A stretch of 64,000 bases of DNA from Tethya wilhelma (taxonomy: Eukaryota > Porifera > Demospongiae > Tethyida > Tethyidae), in contig CAXIPT010000003.1 in the NCBI GenBank assembly GCA_964030475.1, positions 8,074,453-8,138,452 of the forward strand. Direction: 5' to 3'. Below are positions 43,769 to 54,609 of this stretch, piece by piece; position 1 is the stretch's first letter, and each line of letters opens with the position of its first letter. The notes beneath the pieces are model-generated. The model ran no database searches, was not told the DNA's origin, and saw only the letters and a program-made list of their open reading frames with translations. A program made the position numbers and the translations under genes.

Positions 43769-45582
43769 CTACATTACATGCCAGACATCATAATAGTGCC
43801 TGATGTTTGGATATGTTTCACGAAGCCATTTGTTTATTTTATTGTGTCTATCTGTCACAAGAACATCGACTGTCAAACCTTGTTGTTGGAGAAATTTCAG
43901 TACCCTTTCCAGTCCTTCCTTTTCCATATGGTAGCTACCTGCTACTTCATTACTCTGGAATTTGAAGTTAGATGCAATGTATTTACACACACACACACAG
44001 AGAGAGAGAGAGAGGGAGGGGGGACATACCAGTACTAATTTATAATCTAGTACTTTGTTGCAGGACATCTCAATTACTGTGTACGACCCGTACTTTGCAC
44101 TGTGACCAGGACTATCAGCTCGACCATCTCCAGAAAGTGATAACTTCTTCTGGTCCTTTAGACTTGATAATATGACTCGTTTTTTTTCCCAAATGGTAGA
44201 TACGGTTGGAAGTAGATATTGCTTTTGGTGTCGAAAGAAAGTATTCAGAGATATCATGTGACAGTTTAATATGTTGAAAATCCTGAGAGCTTTGGCTGGC
44301 AATGCACCAGCATAAAAAATAGCAGCTGAGATAGAAATGTTGCCAGCAGGTACGCTTCCAATGATCGGCTGACTGTTCCATTTCCAAGTTTTGCCACATC
44401 GAAGACAACTCTGAGTTATGCTGAGGAAAGAACCAGTAACTACTTTGCTGACATTCACATATTTGCTGCCACCAAATTGACAACAGAAGGAGTGCTGACT
44501 CAAACACAATAAAACATGAACTGGAGTTGGAGCTAGCTGTAGATGGAGTACTGGACTCACACCTACACAAAAGAAAATATTCAATAACACTAATTATGAT
44601 ACAAAAGCACATTTTTTGTCTTACGATGAAGAATCATCAGTCATGGTGTATGTTGAGGTATTAATATCACCCTGTGATAACTCTGACTCAGATTGTGAAG
44701 TATCTGATTGTGAAGGACTTGAAGTGCTCGGAAGTATTACAGACTGTCCAACAGGGGTCAGCAGAGAACACTGAACTCCGACATCTTATGTACTGGTCAT
44801 AATTTGGATGTCTGAACATTGCACACCAACAGAACAGACACTCGGTTTTACTTGGACTCCTAATATAATTATATCGATCATTCATGATCCCAGGATATGC
44901 TATACATATTTGACAAGTATATATAGGTACATACCTAAAGTCTTCATTCTTGTACTTGTTTGAACTCGAGCGTTTTTTCTGTCAGGAGTCACTTGGATTC
45001 CAGTATCACACTGATTGCAACTCTGAGGTTGATCACTGGTTTCTTGTGTGCTTATGTCCATTTCCTGTGCTGTGTCACACAAAAGCTGTGAAACGATCTG
45101 TAAAACAAAGTTTCAGTATCATATTTTACTGAATGACTGATGGCAGTGATCTATTACAAACTTACTCTAGATCTCTCTCGTTTCTCATAAGTAGTCCTTG
45201 TCTTCTTTGTCGTGCCTGCATCGACCAGAGATGAGCTGCTTGAAGCTCTCTTTCGTGAAACAGAACTTGGACCAGCCACTTGGCTTCCAGCCATTGAACT
45301 ACTTGTAGGCTGTTCAAACAAAGTAGGAACTGCATCCTTCTTGAGTCTCCTACGTTTCTGTATTCCCATTTATGAGGCCAATTCTGAGTCAGGTTCAAAG
45401 CAGTTGGTGTCAAAGTGTTGGCTGCACAAAACACTGTGTTCACTGGGACTCCATTTAACTTTAGTTCTCTGGACATTATTGACCCAGAGTTGTCGTAAAA
45501 CAGGATCCTTAGGGAATGTAAACAGACTTACATTGTCACTGTATGTATTGGAACAGCCAGCAGCAATGCACCGCTTCACCAT
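43769..45582 (-). pseudogene. THAP-domain Kolobok-type transposase, multi-exon, decayed
   Basis: Starts at 45582 with MVKRCIAAGCSNTYSDNVSL; the C2CH THAP finger is complete (C-x4-C ... C-x2-H in VLCSQHF). A TAA at 45370-45372 interrupts it just before MGIQKRRRLKKDAVPTLF. An exon ends at GTAAGT near 45176; another (about 45097-44937) encodes QLLCDTAQEMDISTQETSD; a third (about 44860-44625) has VGVQCSLLTPVGQSVILP with one more in-frame TAA. The catalytic exon (44577-44035) carries NSQPIIGSVPAGNISISAA and SLSGDGRADSPGHSAKYGSY. The last exon (about 43957-43769) holds YHMEKEGLERVLKFL, VLVTDRHNKINKWLRE and HYYDVWHV. A frameshift near 44460 adds to the lesions. Confidence 0.75.
43984..44022. repeat. 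CA/GA microsatellite
   Basis: (CA)n followed by (GA)n and a G-rich stretch inside a transposase intron. Confidence 0.9.
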
Positions 45583-45657
45583 AACGCAGGGTTTGAGTCT
45601 CAAGAAGAATAGTACTCTATGCAGTTTTCACTGACAATGCAGCATGTGTTCCCCCCG

Positions 45658-45665
45658 TGACGTCA
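45658..45665. promoter_or_regulatory. CRE palindrome TGACGTCA upstream of the THAP start
   Basis: An exact TGACGTCA lies 76 bases before the THAP start codon (45582) and about 185 bases from the element end. The position matches both sites in the 34954-37701 element. Confidence 0.55.
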
Positions 45666-45854
45666 CATAAAGGCCCTGCCCATTAAGGAAGTACTATGTG
45701 AATTAGAAAATTTATTTAGTTTTTAGCTTCCAGAGGGTGCCTATTTTACTGCACCAGCAGGAATATAGATTTTTTTCACTATTTTCCCACCCTTCAAAGT
45801 GTCATATAACACAAAAATAAAACTTAAAAAAATTCATGAAAGTCCCCCTTTAAC

Positions 45855-46380
45855 TATTACCAAAGCTATTTGCTTCATCAAATGGTACCCAAAGTGGATT
45901 GGATTCAGGGACTACTTCCACCAAAATAGGACACTGTTTGCAGCTTCCTAAACCAGTTTCTCTAGCATTCTGATGATTCTTGCTTTTAAGGATACGTCGC
46001 AAAAGATGCAAATCTGATCATAATATAATTATAAGTATAGCTATAGGTAATTAACAAGCAAAGGATAAACGTTTAATAATTTATATACCACATACTTTGA
46101 GATTTTCCCACATGTACAGCAGATCTACCAGTAGCTGAGAACAGGCAAGGCCGTTTTGCTGGCACCCACTCACGTTTTGAAGACAACAATAATTGTCAGA
46201 TAAAAAAATTATTATAGTTTAATTATTTAATTATTATCATGAATAAACTGTATTTTTGCTAACATGACAGAATGTCTCTTACAGGGATCTTGGAAGGACA
46301 TTTGGAATGGGCCAAATGTCCCATATGTACAATACAAAATGTTCATGCTTATAAATTTCCAAGAAAAGGAAATGAAACCA
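45855..46380. other. No recognisable gene
   Basis: Minus-strand snippets such as SCKQCPILVEVVPESNPLW (about 45990-45880) and RPCLFSATGRSAVHVGKSQ (about 46155-46100) are open over 20-50 codons and could be exons of an unrecognised TE gene. Nothing links them to a family. Confidence 0.3.
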
Positions 46381-46382
46381 TC

Positions 46383-46760
46383 ATACCTTTATAGAGGCTC
46401 TTTCAGTGGGGATTTTTAACTGTATTAAAAGAGCAGAACTCAGAAACAATCTCAAGAACATAGTCACTTGGTTGGAAGCCATACTAGTGCAGATTTGTTC
46501 TCCTAACTTACATACTTCCTTTCTAACTGACTTCAAAACGATTTTAAGAAAAACGAAATAACTTGTCACTGTTTTGAACACAGGATAGTATTGTTTATAG
46601 TATGTAGTACATTCCTCGATACTTACTAGCTACGTAACTGGAGAGAACAAAGAACTGGAAGTCCATGAACAAGAATACAGTATAAATTTCTGTACTGTTA
46701 TGATCTCCAAGTGGTCTCAGGTAAAGGTCGTCAAAGTCATAAAGTAACGGGATAAGCGTA
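46383..46760 (-). repeat. Family R body, reverse copy
   Basis: A diverged reverse copy recognised by blocks such as CTAACTGACTTCAAAA, TAGTACATTCCTCGATACTTA and GTATAAATTTCTGTAC. It lacks the 0.1-kb end unit. Confidence 0.55.
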
Positions 46761-47229
46761 TACACACACGTGTCAGTTATGGACCAGTTTTAACCAGTTC
46801 TGTAACGGTGTTCCAAAAGTATCTTAAACTTTTCTCGGCATTTCAAAAGTGTCTTCTTGTAAGTCGTTCCTCAGGTGGCCCAGATAACCACAGCGAGCTC
46901 TTGTCTCAAGTTCCAGTTCAAGAGATAAGTTCACATAATTTCTATTGTTCATATTGTTTGTTTGCACTGACAGCTAGCGTAGCAATTTGTGGATTTGTGT
47001 CTGTGTCTCAAGTGTATAGCTAGCTAATTTGTGCCGCCATATTTTCAAGTTAGCTAATTTCATCAAGTTGTGTCTTGTTTTAGAGTCTGGCTTTGATTAT
47101 TTGTATGTCTGTGTCTTAGTGTTTGTGTACTAAACTATAGCTACTTTTGTGTATTCATAGTTCATACAATAATTATTTAACAATTGTTAGTGTGGTATTT
47201 TGTGTGTATACACCATAGTCATCGTCCAT

Positions 47230-48328
47230 AATTGTAGCCTTGCCTTCTAAAAAGTATCAACAACGATACCAGCGAAAACAGCTAACAAAGAAAAAGCTTT
47301 GTCCGCACAAAGGGAGTACTATTTTGACAATATTGAAAAAGAAAAGACTTGAAGCATTGAAAACTATGTGACAGCAAAACTTGAAAAGCCAGAAAAAATG
47401 AAATGCATTTCACAATGCTCATCACACAAAAACTATTTCAATAATTTACCACAGAGTCATCACTCTTCCAAAATAAAAGCTCAGAGGTTTTATGAGGCAA
47501 ACAAAGATGCTTGTAAAGAGGCCTCCAAACTTAGAATGAAATGCTCAGTGGCGGTTTAGGGGGAGATCCAAGGGATCCATGGATCCCCCCTTTCAGCTGG
47601 AAACCCATACACCTGCACAGCTACACAGATAAAAAAGTAGCATCAAAGATCCCCCCTTTCAATTTGAAAAAAGAAAAATAATTCAAAATTTCACCGAAAA
47701 TCAGTTTTTTTGTGGAAGATAGAAGAGTTTCTGTCTGTGTCTTGCCATTTTTTCGCCATTCAGGCCCTGATCTGGCAAAATTTTAGCTGCACGCACACAA
47801 AAGGGGCAGATTTTCAAACCGGAAGTGGGTGTGGTTACCCAAATTTTTCCGCGCGCTCTGTGCACGCATTGGTTAGATTCCCCCTATATAAAATCCTAGA
47901 TCCGCCCCTGATGCTTGTACAATCAAAATCAGAAAACATACAGAAAAGCTGCTAAGCTTAGAATGAATTGCTTCTACTATCAGAACAGGCAATATTGTAG
48001 AAAGGCATGAGAAAGAAACATATGTATGAGAGAAGCAAGCTGAATGGCAGCTAGCATAAGAATGAAAAATATGTATGAGAGAAAAAAGCCAGCATACAGA
48101 TTAGCCTCCAGGATTAGACAGAGAAAGTGGTATGCTAGTGCTAGGCCAATAGCAAAGGCCAGAATGTATTGCATGCAGCATATCATTCACGCTCAGCACA
48201 AAAATAGATATGATCTGTATGAACTTTGTGATGTGAACAGCGAAGCAATTCTGAAAACCCTTCAGTTTGATTTGCTGTCACATAGTGCGGAGCTCATTAA
48301 CTCCCTTTGCGAAGTGCAGGGTTTAATG
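47230..48328 (+). pseudogene. Helitron-like protein N-terminal remnant
   Basis: Positions 47240-47545 and 47911-48328 encode a basic, repetitive chain (KKYQQRYQRKQLTKKK; AKLRMN repeats; ASRIRQRKWYASARPIAKAR; MQHIIHAQHKNRYDLYELCD; SEAILKTLQFDLLSHSAEL). This resembles the lysine/arginine-rich leader of animal Helitron proteins. A hAT MITE interrupts it at 47546-47910, and a second hAT-like element starts at 48329. Frameshifts are present. Confidence 0.5.
47546..47910. mobile_element. hAT-type MITE inserted in the Helitron remnant
   Basis: Ends CAGTGGCGGTTTAGG at 47546 and inverse CTAGATCCGCCCCTG ending at 47910, flanked by ATGCT on both sides (47541-47545; 47911-47915). The flanking coding sequence reads across as LRMKCLYNQNQK when one ATGCT is kept. 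365 bp, non-coding. Confidence 0.85.
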
Positions 48329-49295
48329 CAGGGGCGTAGGTAGATATTGTAGAAAGGGGGGGCTAAGTTGTGGGCGAAGCCCACAGTGGCCCCAAAGGCA
48401 GCGATAGCGGCGGTCCGCTAGGGGGGTCTGGGGGCATGCTCCCCCAGGAAAATTTGGGTAAAATGACTATGCTGAGGTGCATTCTAGCGCATTCTGAACA
48501 TTTTTTAGTGCTGTAAAAAATTAAGCAGTTTTTTGCTTGGAAGAGCGATCACAACCGTTGGTACGTATGCACGCACAAGTTTGCGCTTTGACCTTGCCCT
48601 CTAATATCACATAACTATTATTAAACACGTGACCAACAAAGTAAACAAAAATTTAATATGCTGTTTGAGTTTCTAGTTACAGTCAATGAAGAAGGTTTGA
48701 AAGCTGCATACATTGAGGGAATCGCCTAGCAAACTCGTCAATAACTTCACTGATGTTGATATCAATGTCTCTGTGAAAATGAAGCAAAGACAAGGATGTG
48801 AGACGTTCATTGCCCATTGTTGACCGTATGGAGGTCTTGATACGTTTCAAAGCACTGAAAGATCTCTCAGAAGTGCAAGAGGTTACAGGAAGAGTGCAAA
48901 GAATCTGGAGTAAAACTGTGATGTTCGGGAAGAGTGATGAGGACTGAGGTAATGTGTGATACAGTGTAGTAGGAAGGGAGGTTGATCCATGTTCTTCTTC
49001 CTAACGTTTCCACTTCATATACCACAAGTGAATTTCATTGAAGAGGCGAGAAGATCATCCTTATAAAAATCTCCCAACTCCTGAATCTTAGGTGAAACGT
49101 CCTCCATTGTCTTAGTGACCAAAAGTGAAGGTACAAGATAAAGACCTTGCATTGCTGTTTTCAAATCTTGTGTTCATTTCTGCAAGAAGGTGATCAAGGA
49201 GAGGGATAGAGATGGTATGTCGAAAGTACTCTGATGGAGATTGAGCTGGAACATTAGGTCGATGACGCTGATGTCCACAAAGTCGTGGCAGAGAT
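48329..49295 (-). pseudogene. hAT element fragment with transposase C-terminus
   Basis: The left end starts CAGGGGCGTAGGTAG, a typical hAT terminus. Minus-strand 48930-48720 encodes PVTSCTSERSFSALKRIKTS and MGNERLTSLSLLHFH, the hAT C-terminal dimerisation motif. The rest is cut off at 49296 by the 5' LTR of the gypsy element; the other terminus was not found beyond 53530. Confidence 0.7.
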
Positions 49296-49380
49296 TGTAA
49301 TGGCGTACGTAATTTCCGGTTAGAGTTATTTGTGTCATGACCTTAAATACGTGATCTTTTAGACATGCTTGCATTATTAT
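49296..49380 (+). repeat. Truncated 5' LTR of the gypsy element
   Basis: 85 bases matching the first half of the 160-bp 3' LTR with three or so differences. A Met codon inside it (49369) opens the gag frame, an artefact of the deletion. Confidence 0.8.
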
Positions 49381-49963
49381 CCTGCTTCAGCAGCGACAGT
49401 AGCAGCCAGACCCAAAACAGTACATGTGATTGGGAGTCTAGAAGCGTTCGACCCCAAGCAGGACACAGTAGCTGAGTATATTGAACGGGCTAAGCTATAC
49501 ATGGATGCAAATAGCATGCCAGCAGATCGAAGGGTAGCCACATTTCTACACCTATGCGATTATCAGGAATTTGATGATGCCGAACAAACCTGCCGACAAG
49601 TCGCTAGAGGACATCTATGCTGTCATGAAGAAGCATTTTGAACCAAGACCCTTGGTAATATCTGAGCGTTTCAGGTTCAATAGGCGAGTTCAACTACCAG
49701 CCAAGAGCGCATCCGATTTTGTGGCCGAGCTGAGAAGGCTTTCCGAACACTGTGCATTCAGAACGTTTTTGGACGATCCTCTTCGGGACCGATTTGTATG
49801 TGGACTAAGGAGTAAGGCGGCGCAGAAGAAACTGTTGCTAGAAGAAAGACTCACCTTTGCGGGAGCCATTAAGATCGCACAGGGTATGGAGGCTGCGAGA
49901 GACAACCTCAAGCAGTTGCGAAGCCCTAGCAGTGCAGCAAACGAGCTCTGCAGCTGCAGGTGA
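49369..49963 (+). pseudogene. Gypsy gag capsid region
   Basis: 49369-49641 encodes VHVIGSLEAFDPKQDTVAEY and LYMDANSMPADRRVATFLHL; after a frame change near 49600, 49571-49963 continues YAVMKKHFEPRPLVISERFR and DPLRDRFVCGLRSKAAQKKL. These are the Retrotrans_gag-type helices of Ty3/gypsy capsid. The frame changes again at about 49900 before the zinc knuckles, so gag is broken at least twice. Confidence 0.75.
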
Positions 49964-50609
49964 AGTGCAGCGTGTTGCGAAGCCGTACTCCTACTACCGT
50001 TGTGGCCATCCGAGCCATGAAGCCTCGAAGTGCCCCCACAAGAGTAGTAAATGTCACAACTGTGGTAAGACGGGCCATATCAAGAGAGCTTGTACAAATA
50101 AACAAGGCGGTCCTCCCAGAAGCCACACAAGGAGCTTCAAAGCAAGGAAGAGAGAGATCAGACTGGTAGAGGAAGACCTAGAAGAGCCAATTCAGCGTAT
50201 TACCGTATTAAACTCCGTACAAACTGGTAACCACAAGCCATACAAAGTGACTGTGCAAATAGAAGGGAAGTCTCAAACAATGGAAATTGATACTGGAGCT
50301 TGTGTCTCCCTAGTCGATGTGAAAGTCTACCAGAAGATCAGCACAAAGAAGTTGAAACCCTCTAAGGCCTGGTTGAAAAGTTACTCTGGACAGTGTATCA
50401 AAGTAGTTGGCGAAACCGAAGTTGAGGTTCGTCACAATGGCCAACAAGTCAAGCTTCCTTTAGTAGTAGTCAAGAAGGGACCAAGTTTGTTAGGCCGCAA
50501 CTGGCTGGAGGCACTGAGATTGGATTGGCAAGAGATCCACTTGGTTGGAGGTAACACCGCTTTAAAGAATCTCCTGGAGAAGTGTTCAAGGAGGGGTTGG
50601 GAGAGTTGA
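49857..50609 (+). pseudogene. Gypsy nucleocapsid zinc knuckles and aspartic protease
   Basis: The first knuckle has Tyr in place of its first Cys (YYRCGHPSHEASKC); the second is intact (CHNCGKTGHIKRAC). The protease follows with MEIDTGACVSLVD, the DTGA active site, and LPLVVVKKGPSLLGRNWL. The frame ends at 50609 without entering reverse transcriptase. Confidence 0.8.
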
Positions 50610-51550
50610 AGGGTCACAAGGCAAAGATCTATGTGGACAAAAAAGCACAACCTAAATTCTGTAAGGCCCGCCCCATACCCTATGCCATGTTAAGTAAGGT
50701 TGAGGAAGAGTTGTCTCGACTTCAAGAGCAACGTATCATAACCCCCGTACAATTTGCTGATTGGGCAGCACCGGTTATACCCGTACTCAAGTCAGACAAA
50801 AAGACAGTTAGAATCTGTGGAGATTTCAAAACAACAGTGAATCAAGTCTCCAAATTGGATAGATATCCAATACCCAAGGTGGAAGACCTGTTTGCCAAGT
50901 TGTCGGGAGGGAAGAGATTCACCAAACTGGACCTGTCACAAGCGTACCAGCAAGTGACTCTAGATGAAGAGAGCAAGAAGTTCGTTGTGATAAACACACA
51001 CAAAGGTCTATTTCAGTATAATCGAGTTCCGTTTGGTGTAGCGTCGGCACCAGGAATTTTTCAGAGAGTTATGGAGTCGTTACTTGGAGACATACCAGGT
51101 GTAGTCGTGTATATCGACGACATATTGATAACTGTAAAAACTGAAGATGATCACTTGGCAGCTCTAGAGGAGGTCTTACGGAGACTCCAGGAAGCTGGCC
51201 TTCGGGTAAAGAAGCCAAAGTGTGTGTTCTTGGCTGAAAGTGTCGACTATTTGGGCCATAGGATCAACTCTGAGGGGTTACATCCTCTACCCGAGAAGGT
51301 GGAAGCAGTAACAAAGGCGCCCGAACCAAAGAATGTATCTGAGTTGAAATCTTATCTTGGATTGTTGTCCTACTACTCCAAGTTCCTTCCTAACTTGTCA
51401 ACTGTTCTGGCTCCCCTGTATAAGCTGTTAAGAGCAGAGGAAAGATGGCAGTGGGAGGCAGAACAGTCTCAAGCGTTTGAAGAGTCGAAAGAGCTACTAT
51501 TGTCTTCCCAAGTTTTAGTTCATTTTGATCCAAAGTCTGAGGTCATGTGA
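50582..51550 (+). pseudogene. Gypsy reverse transcriptase
   Basis: About 322 codons: KFCKARPIPYAML near the start, FTKLDLSQAYQQV, NRVPFGVASAPGIFQR, and the catalytic VVVYIDDILIT. The C-terminal side contains the connection with YLGLLSYYSKFLPNLS. A base shift near 50575 separates it from protease, and a short deletion near 51545 shifts it relative to RNase H. Confidence 0.85.
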
Positions 51551-51992
51551 CGCGTCTGATTATGGACCAGGAGCCGTATTGTCTCATCGTTTCCCGGATG
51601 GAAATGAGAAACCAGTAGCATTTGTTTCACGTTCACTCAGTAATGCAGAAAGAAAATATTCTCAAATCGAGAAAGAAGCTCTCTCATGTGTGGTGGGGGT
51701 GACTCGATTCCGTTCTTTTCTATATGGACGGCACTTTGTGTTGCAAACAGATCACAAGCCACTTTTGTCGTTATTCAATGAGCACAAGTCAATTCCACAA
51801 CAAGCAGCAAACCGCATCCAACGATGGGCAGTTACCTTGTCATCATTTGAATACTCCATTGAATGGCGTAATACAACTGCACATGCAAATGCAGATGCCC
51901 TGAGCAGACTACCATTGTCTGATTTGCATCAACTCCGCCTGAAACAGTCCTACTCATGGAGGGTTTGCAAGATGCCCCTGTCACAGCAGTAG
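51525..51992 (+). pseudogene. Gypsy RNase H domain
   Basis: CDASDYGPGAVLSHRF, EKEALSCVVGVTRFRSFLYG, LQTDHKPLLSLF and ANADALSRLPL mark the RNase H fold with its acidic residues. It is open throughout, then shifts into the integrase frame at about 51960. Confidence 0.8.
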
Positions 51993-52981
51993 AGATTGCT
52001 GATTGGACACAACATCACCCACTTCTGTCACGAGTTCACCAGTACATTCGTCATGGTTGGCCAAAACAGCCTGACGCGGAACTGAAACCATTTTGGAACA
52101 GACGTCATGAATTGTACAGTGAGCAAGGATGCATTCTATGGAGTGGTCGTGTAGTGGTTCCACCTCAAGGGAGAGAGAGAGTGCTAGTTGAGTTGCACGC
52201 TGGTCATCCAGGAGTCACGAAAATGAAGTCGTTGATGAGAAGTCTAGTCTGGTGGCCAGGAATAGATGCTGAAGTGGAGAAGCTGGTTGCAGATTGCTCA
52301 CCTTGTCAGATGACTCGTCCTTCACCTCCTGTAGCACCATTACACCCATGGGAATGGCCACAAACTCCGTGGTCTAGGCTACATGTGGATTTCGCGGGTC
52401 CAATTGAGGGAAAGATGATCTTGGTAGTCATTGATGCTCATTCGAAATGGGTTGAAGCCATACCAATGAGTACCGCATCTTCAGCAGTGACTATAGTGCA
52501 TCTACGTAAGTTGTTTTCACAATTTGGTTTACCTCTCACTTTGGTGTCGGACAACGGTCCACAGTTTACTTCCAAAGAGTTTGAAGATTTCTGTTCAGGG
52601 AATGGAATCAAGCACATTTGTGTAACACCCTACCATCCCTCATCTAACGGGTTGGCAGAGAGGGCTGTAAGAATTGTGAAGGAAGGTCTGAAGAAACAGA
52701 ATGCCAAAGATCCATTGATTGATCGTATTTCAAGAGTGCTTATGGCATATCGAATCACACCTCAATCAACAACGGGGGTTGCCCCAGCTGAACTGATGTT
52801 TGGTAGGAATTTGCGAACAAAGCTGGATTTGTTAAGACCTACCATGGATCAGAAGAGATCTCGAGTTGTGTCTAAACAACAAGTTCAAAACAAAACCACG
52901 ATTCTCATGCTAAAGAGAGACAGTTTCAAGTTGGTACTCAAGTTTATGTCAAGAATCGGAGTGGAGGAGATAGGTGGCTGA
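51956..52981 (+). pseudogene. Gypsy integrase
   Basis: Zinc-binding region HAGHPGVTKMKSLMRSLVWW followed by CSPCQM; core with HVDFAGP, VIDAHSKWVEAIPM, SDNGPQFTSKEFEDF and HPSSNGLAERAV giving the DDE acids; then VLMAYRITPQSTTGVAPAEL. The frame shifts near 52890, after which another frame carries the C-terminal chromodomain-less tail (GTITKISGPVSYHVRLEDG) to a stop near 53270. Confidence 0.85.
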
Positions 52982-53370
52982 CAGGAACCATCACAAAGAT
53001 TTCTGGTCCTGTTTCATACCACGTTCGACTAGAGGATGGTCGTATTTGGAGATGTCACCAAGATCAACTGAGAACTAGGAGTATTGACTCTATTGACAGT
53101 GACGATTTTGTTACTATTCCAGTTGATGGTGATCCAGTAACTACTGGGAGTACTGAAACTGATGCTCCTCCTCCGGCTCCGCCAGATCCAGGATTGGAAC
53201 CTGTAACGAGACGGTACCCCTCACATACTCGTACTCGACCTGACTATTTTCATGACTCTGCCCACTAATGTTTTTTGTGTATAATTTTTGTGTTGTACTA
53301 CAGTATGGTACTGGTTGTGTATTGTTTTGGTTTTTGTGAATTTATGTACTCTTCTTAAGGAAGGAGGAGA

Positions 53371-53530
53371 TGTAATAGCGTACGTAATTTCCAGTTAGAG
53401 TTATTTGTGTCATGACCTTAAATACGTGATCTTTTAGACATGCTAGCATTATTATCATTATTATTGAAAGTGATACAGTCAATGTTACAACTAGTAGCTT
53501 CGCTCTTAGTTCAAGACCCACAATACTACA
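53371..53530 (+). repeat. 3' LTR of the gypsy element
   Basis: 160 bp, TGTAAT...ACTACA, matching the reverse LTR at 26241-26401 along its length. Family R sequence begins immediately after it. Confidence 0.85.
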
Positions 53531-54150
53531 CTTACTTTTACAGCACTGTCCATTTCTACACTGCTCATTTTTATAAAATTTTTACTACTTGTTCATTCAC
53601 TTTTTTCAACACAGGTGCATGGAGGCTATGATGAGAGGCTGGTCAGCCTCTATAAAAAGTAGGAGTGTGAGTAGTAGCACTTGTGCGCATGCGCATATCG
53701 CAAGCAGACCACGTGGTCATGATGACCTCTACCTACATAAAATGGCTATATACCTAGAGTTTCAAAGCTGCTTAGATTTTGTTTGCTAACCTTTATAGGC
53801 ATCAAATGATTATCAAAGAACATACTTCAGGTGAAATCAAGTTACTTTGTATAGTGAAAGTTGGCTCAATGCCTTTTGTTTCTCTGAAAATCGTTCTAGT
53901 TTTTCAGTTTATAGGAAGAAATTGCACTGTTGTGGCTTCTCACCAGCGCTCTCTCCAGGGTTTTCTAAGCCTTCAAACATGCTTAGAGGTCCAAGTCCCT
54001 TAGACAGTTTTCTAACTGCATGCACCAAGAAAACTCACAGAAACTTCTTAGCTATCTTTCTCTGAGAGTTTATAAGTATGAACATTTTGTGTTGTCTCAA
54101 TGGGACAGTCAGCCCATTCCTACTATACTACCGTACATATGATACCATGC
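53531..54150 (+). repeat. Family R copy joined to the gypsy 3' LTR
   Basis: Starts inside the 0.1-kb end unit (TTACTTTTACAGCACTGTCC to TTTACTACTTGTTCA) and continues into the body to CCCATTCCTACTATACTACC (about 54115). The first part of the end unit is missing, so the LTR junction falls inside a repeat. Confidence 0.65.
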
Positions 54151-54609
54151 ATCTTCACAGTAGACCCTGCAAAAACAATATTTGTTTTGAGACAGAACAA
54201 AAACATCATATCATTTCAAGTGACTGTATGTTGCTGTTAAGTAAGGGAAGAGTTAATTTTACTCATGATTTGCAGAATTTTCATGTACTTTGTCTACTGC
54301 ATATACACACAATATAATTATGTTGGACCCATTCCACAAGGATCTGCTAGCCTACATAGCAATCAGAGGAGGTATGACACGAGTGCGCCTTTGCTGAGCT
54401 GGCAAGCAGATGCACATAATCAACTCTCGTTGTAAAGTATTGTGGTCACATGATTGGAATGTAATTAATGGACTTGCCAGCTTGGCAAAGGGGTACTCGT
54501 GTCATACCTCCTCTGCATAGCAACGAAGTAAATACAGCTTGGAATAACAATACCTACTTAAAGTTCCTCATACTAAATTACAATCAAAAGGTTTATGGTT
54601 AAGAGTCAA

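Larger units (their letters stand above)
43770..45849 (-). mobile_element. Kolobok-type element, second copy, left part missing
   Basis: The right end reads, on the minus strand, AGGGGGACTTTCATGAA after TTAA (45850-45853), the same form as the 34954-37701 element. The CRE-containing block GTTCCCCCCGTGACGTCAC (45648-45666) is shared too. No matching inverted end was found at the left, so the element is truncated near 43770 after the YYDVWHV block of the transposase. Confidence 0.7.
49296..53530 (+). mobile_element. Ty3/gypsy LTR retrotransposon, near full length
   Basis: The 3' LTR is 53371-53530 (starts TGTAATAGCG, ends CAATACTACA), preceded by a purine-rich tract AAGGAAGGAGGAGA (53357-53370). 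The 5' LTR starts at 49296 (TGTAATGGCG) but matches the 3' LTR only to about 49380; its 3' part, the primer-binding site and the 5' leader are deleted. Gag and pol follow in several frames to DYFHDSAH near 53268. The flanks (GAGAT before, CTTAC after) do not match, so no target duplication is visible. Confidence 0.85.
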
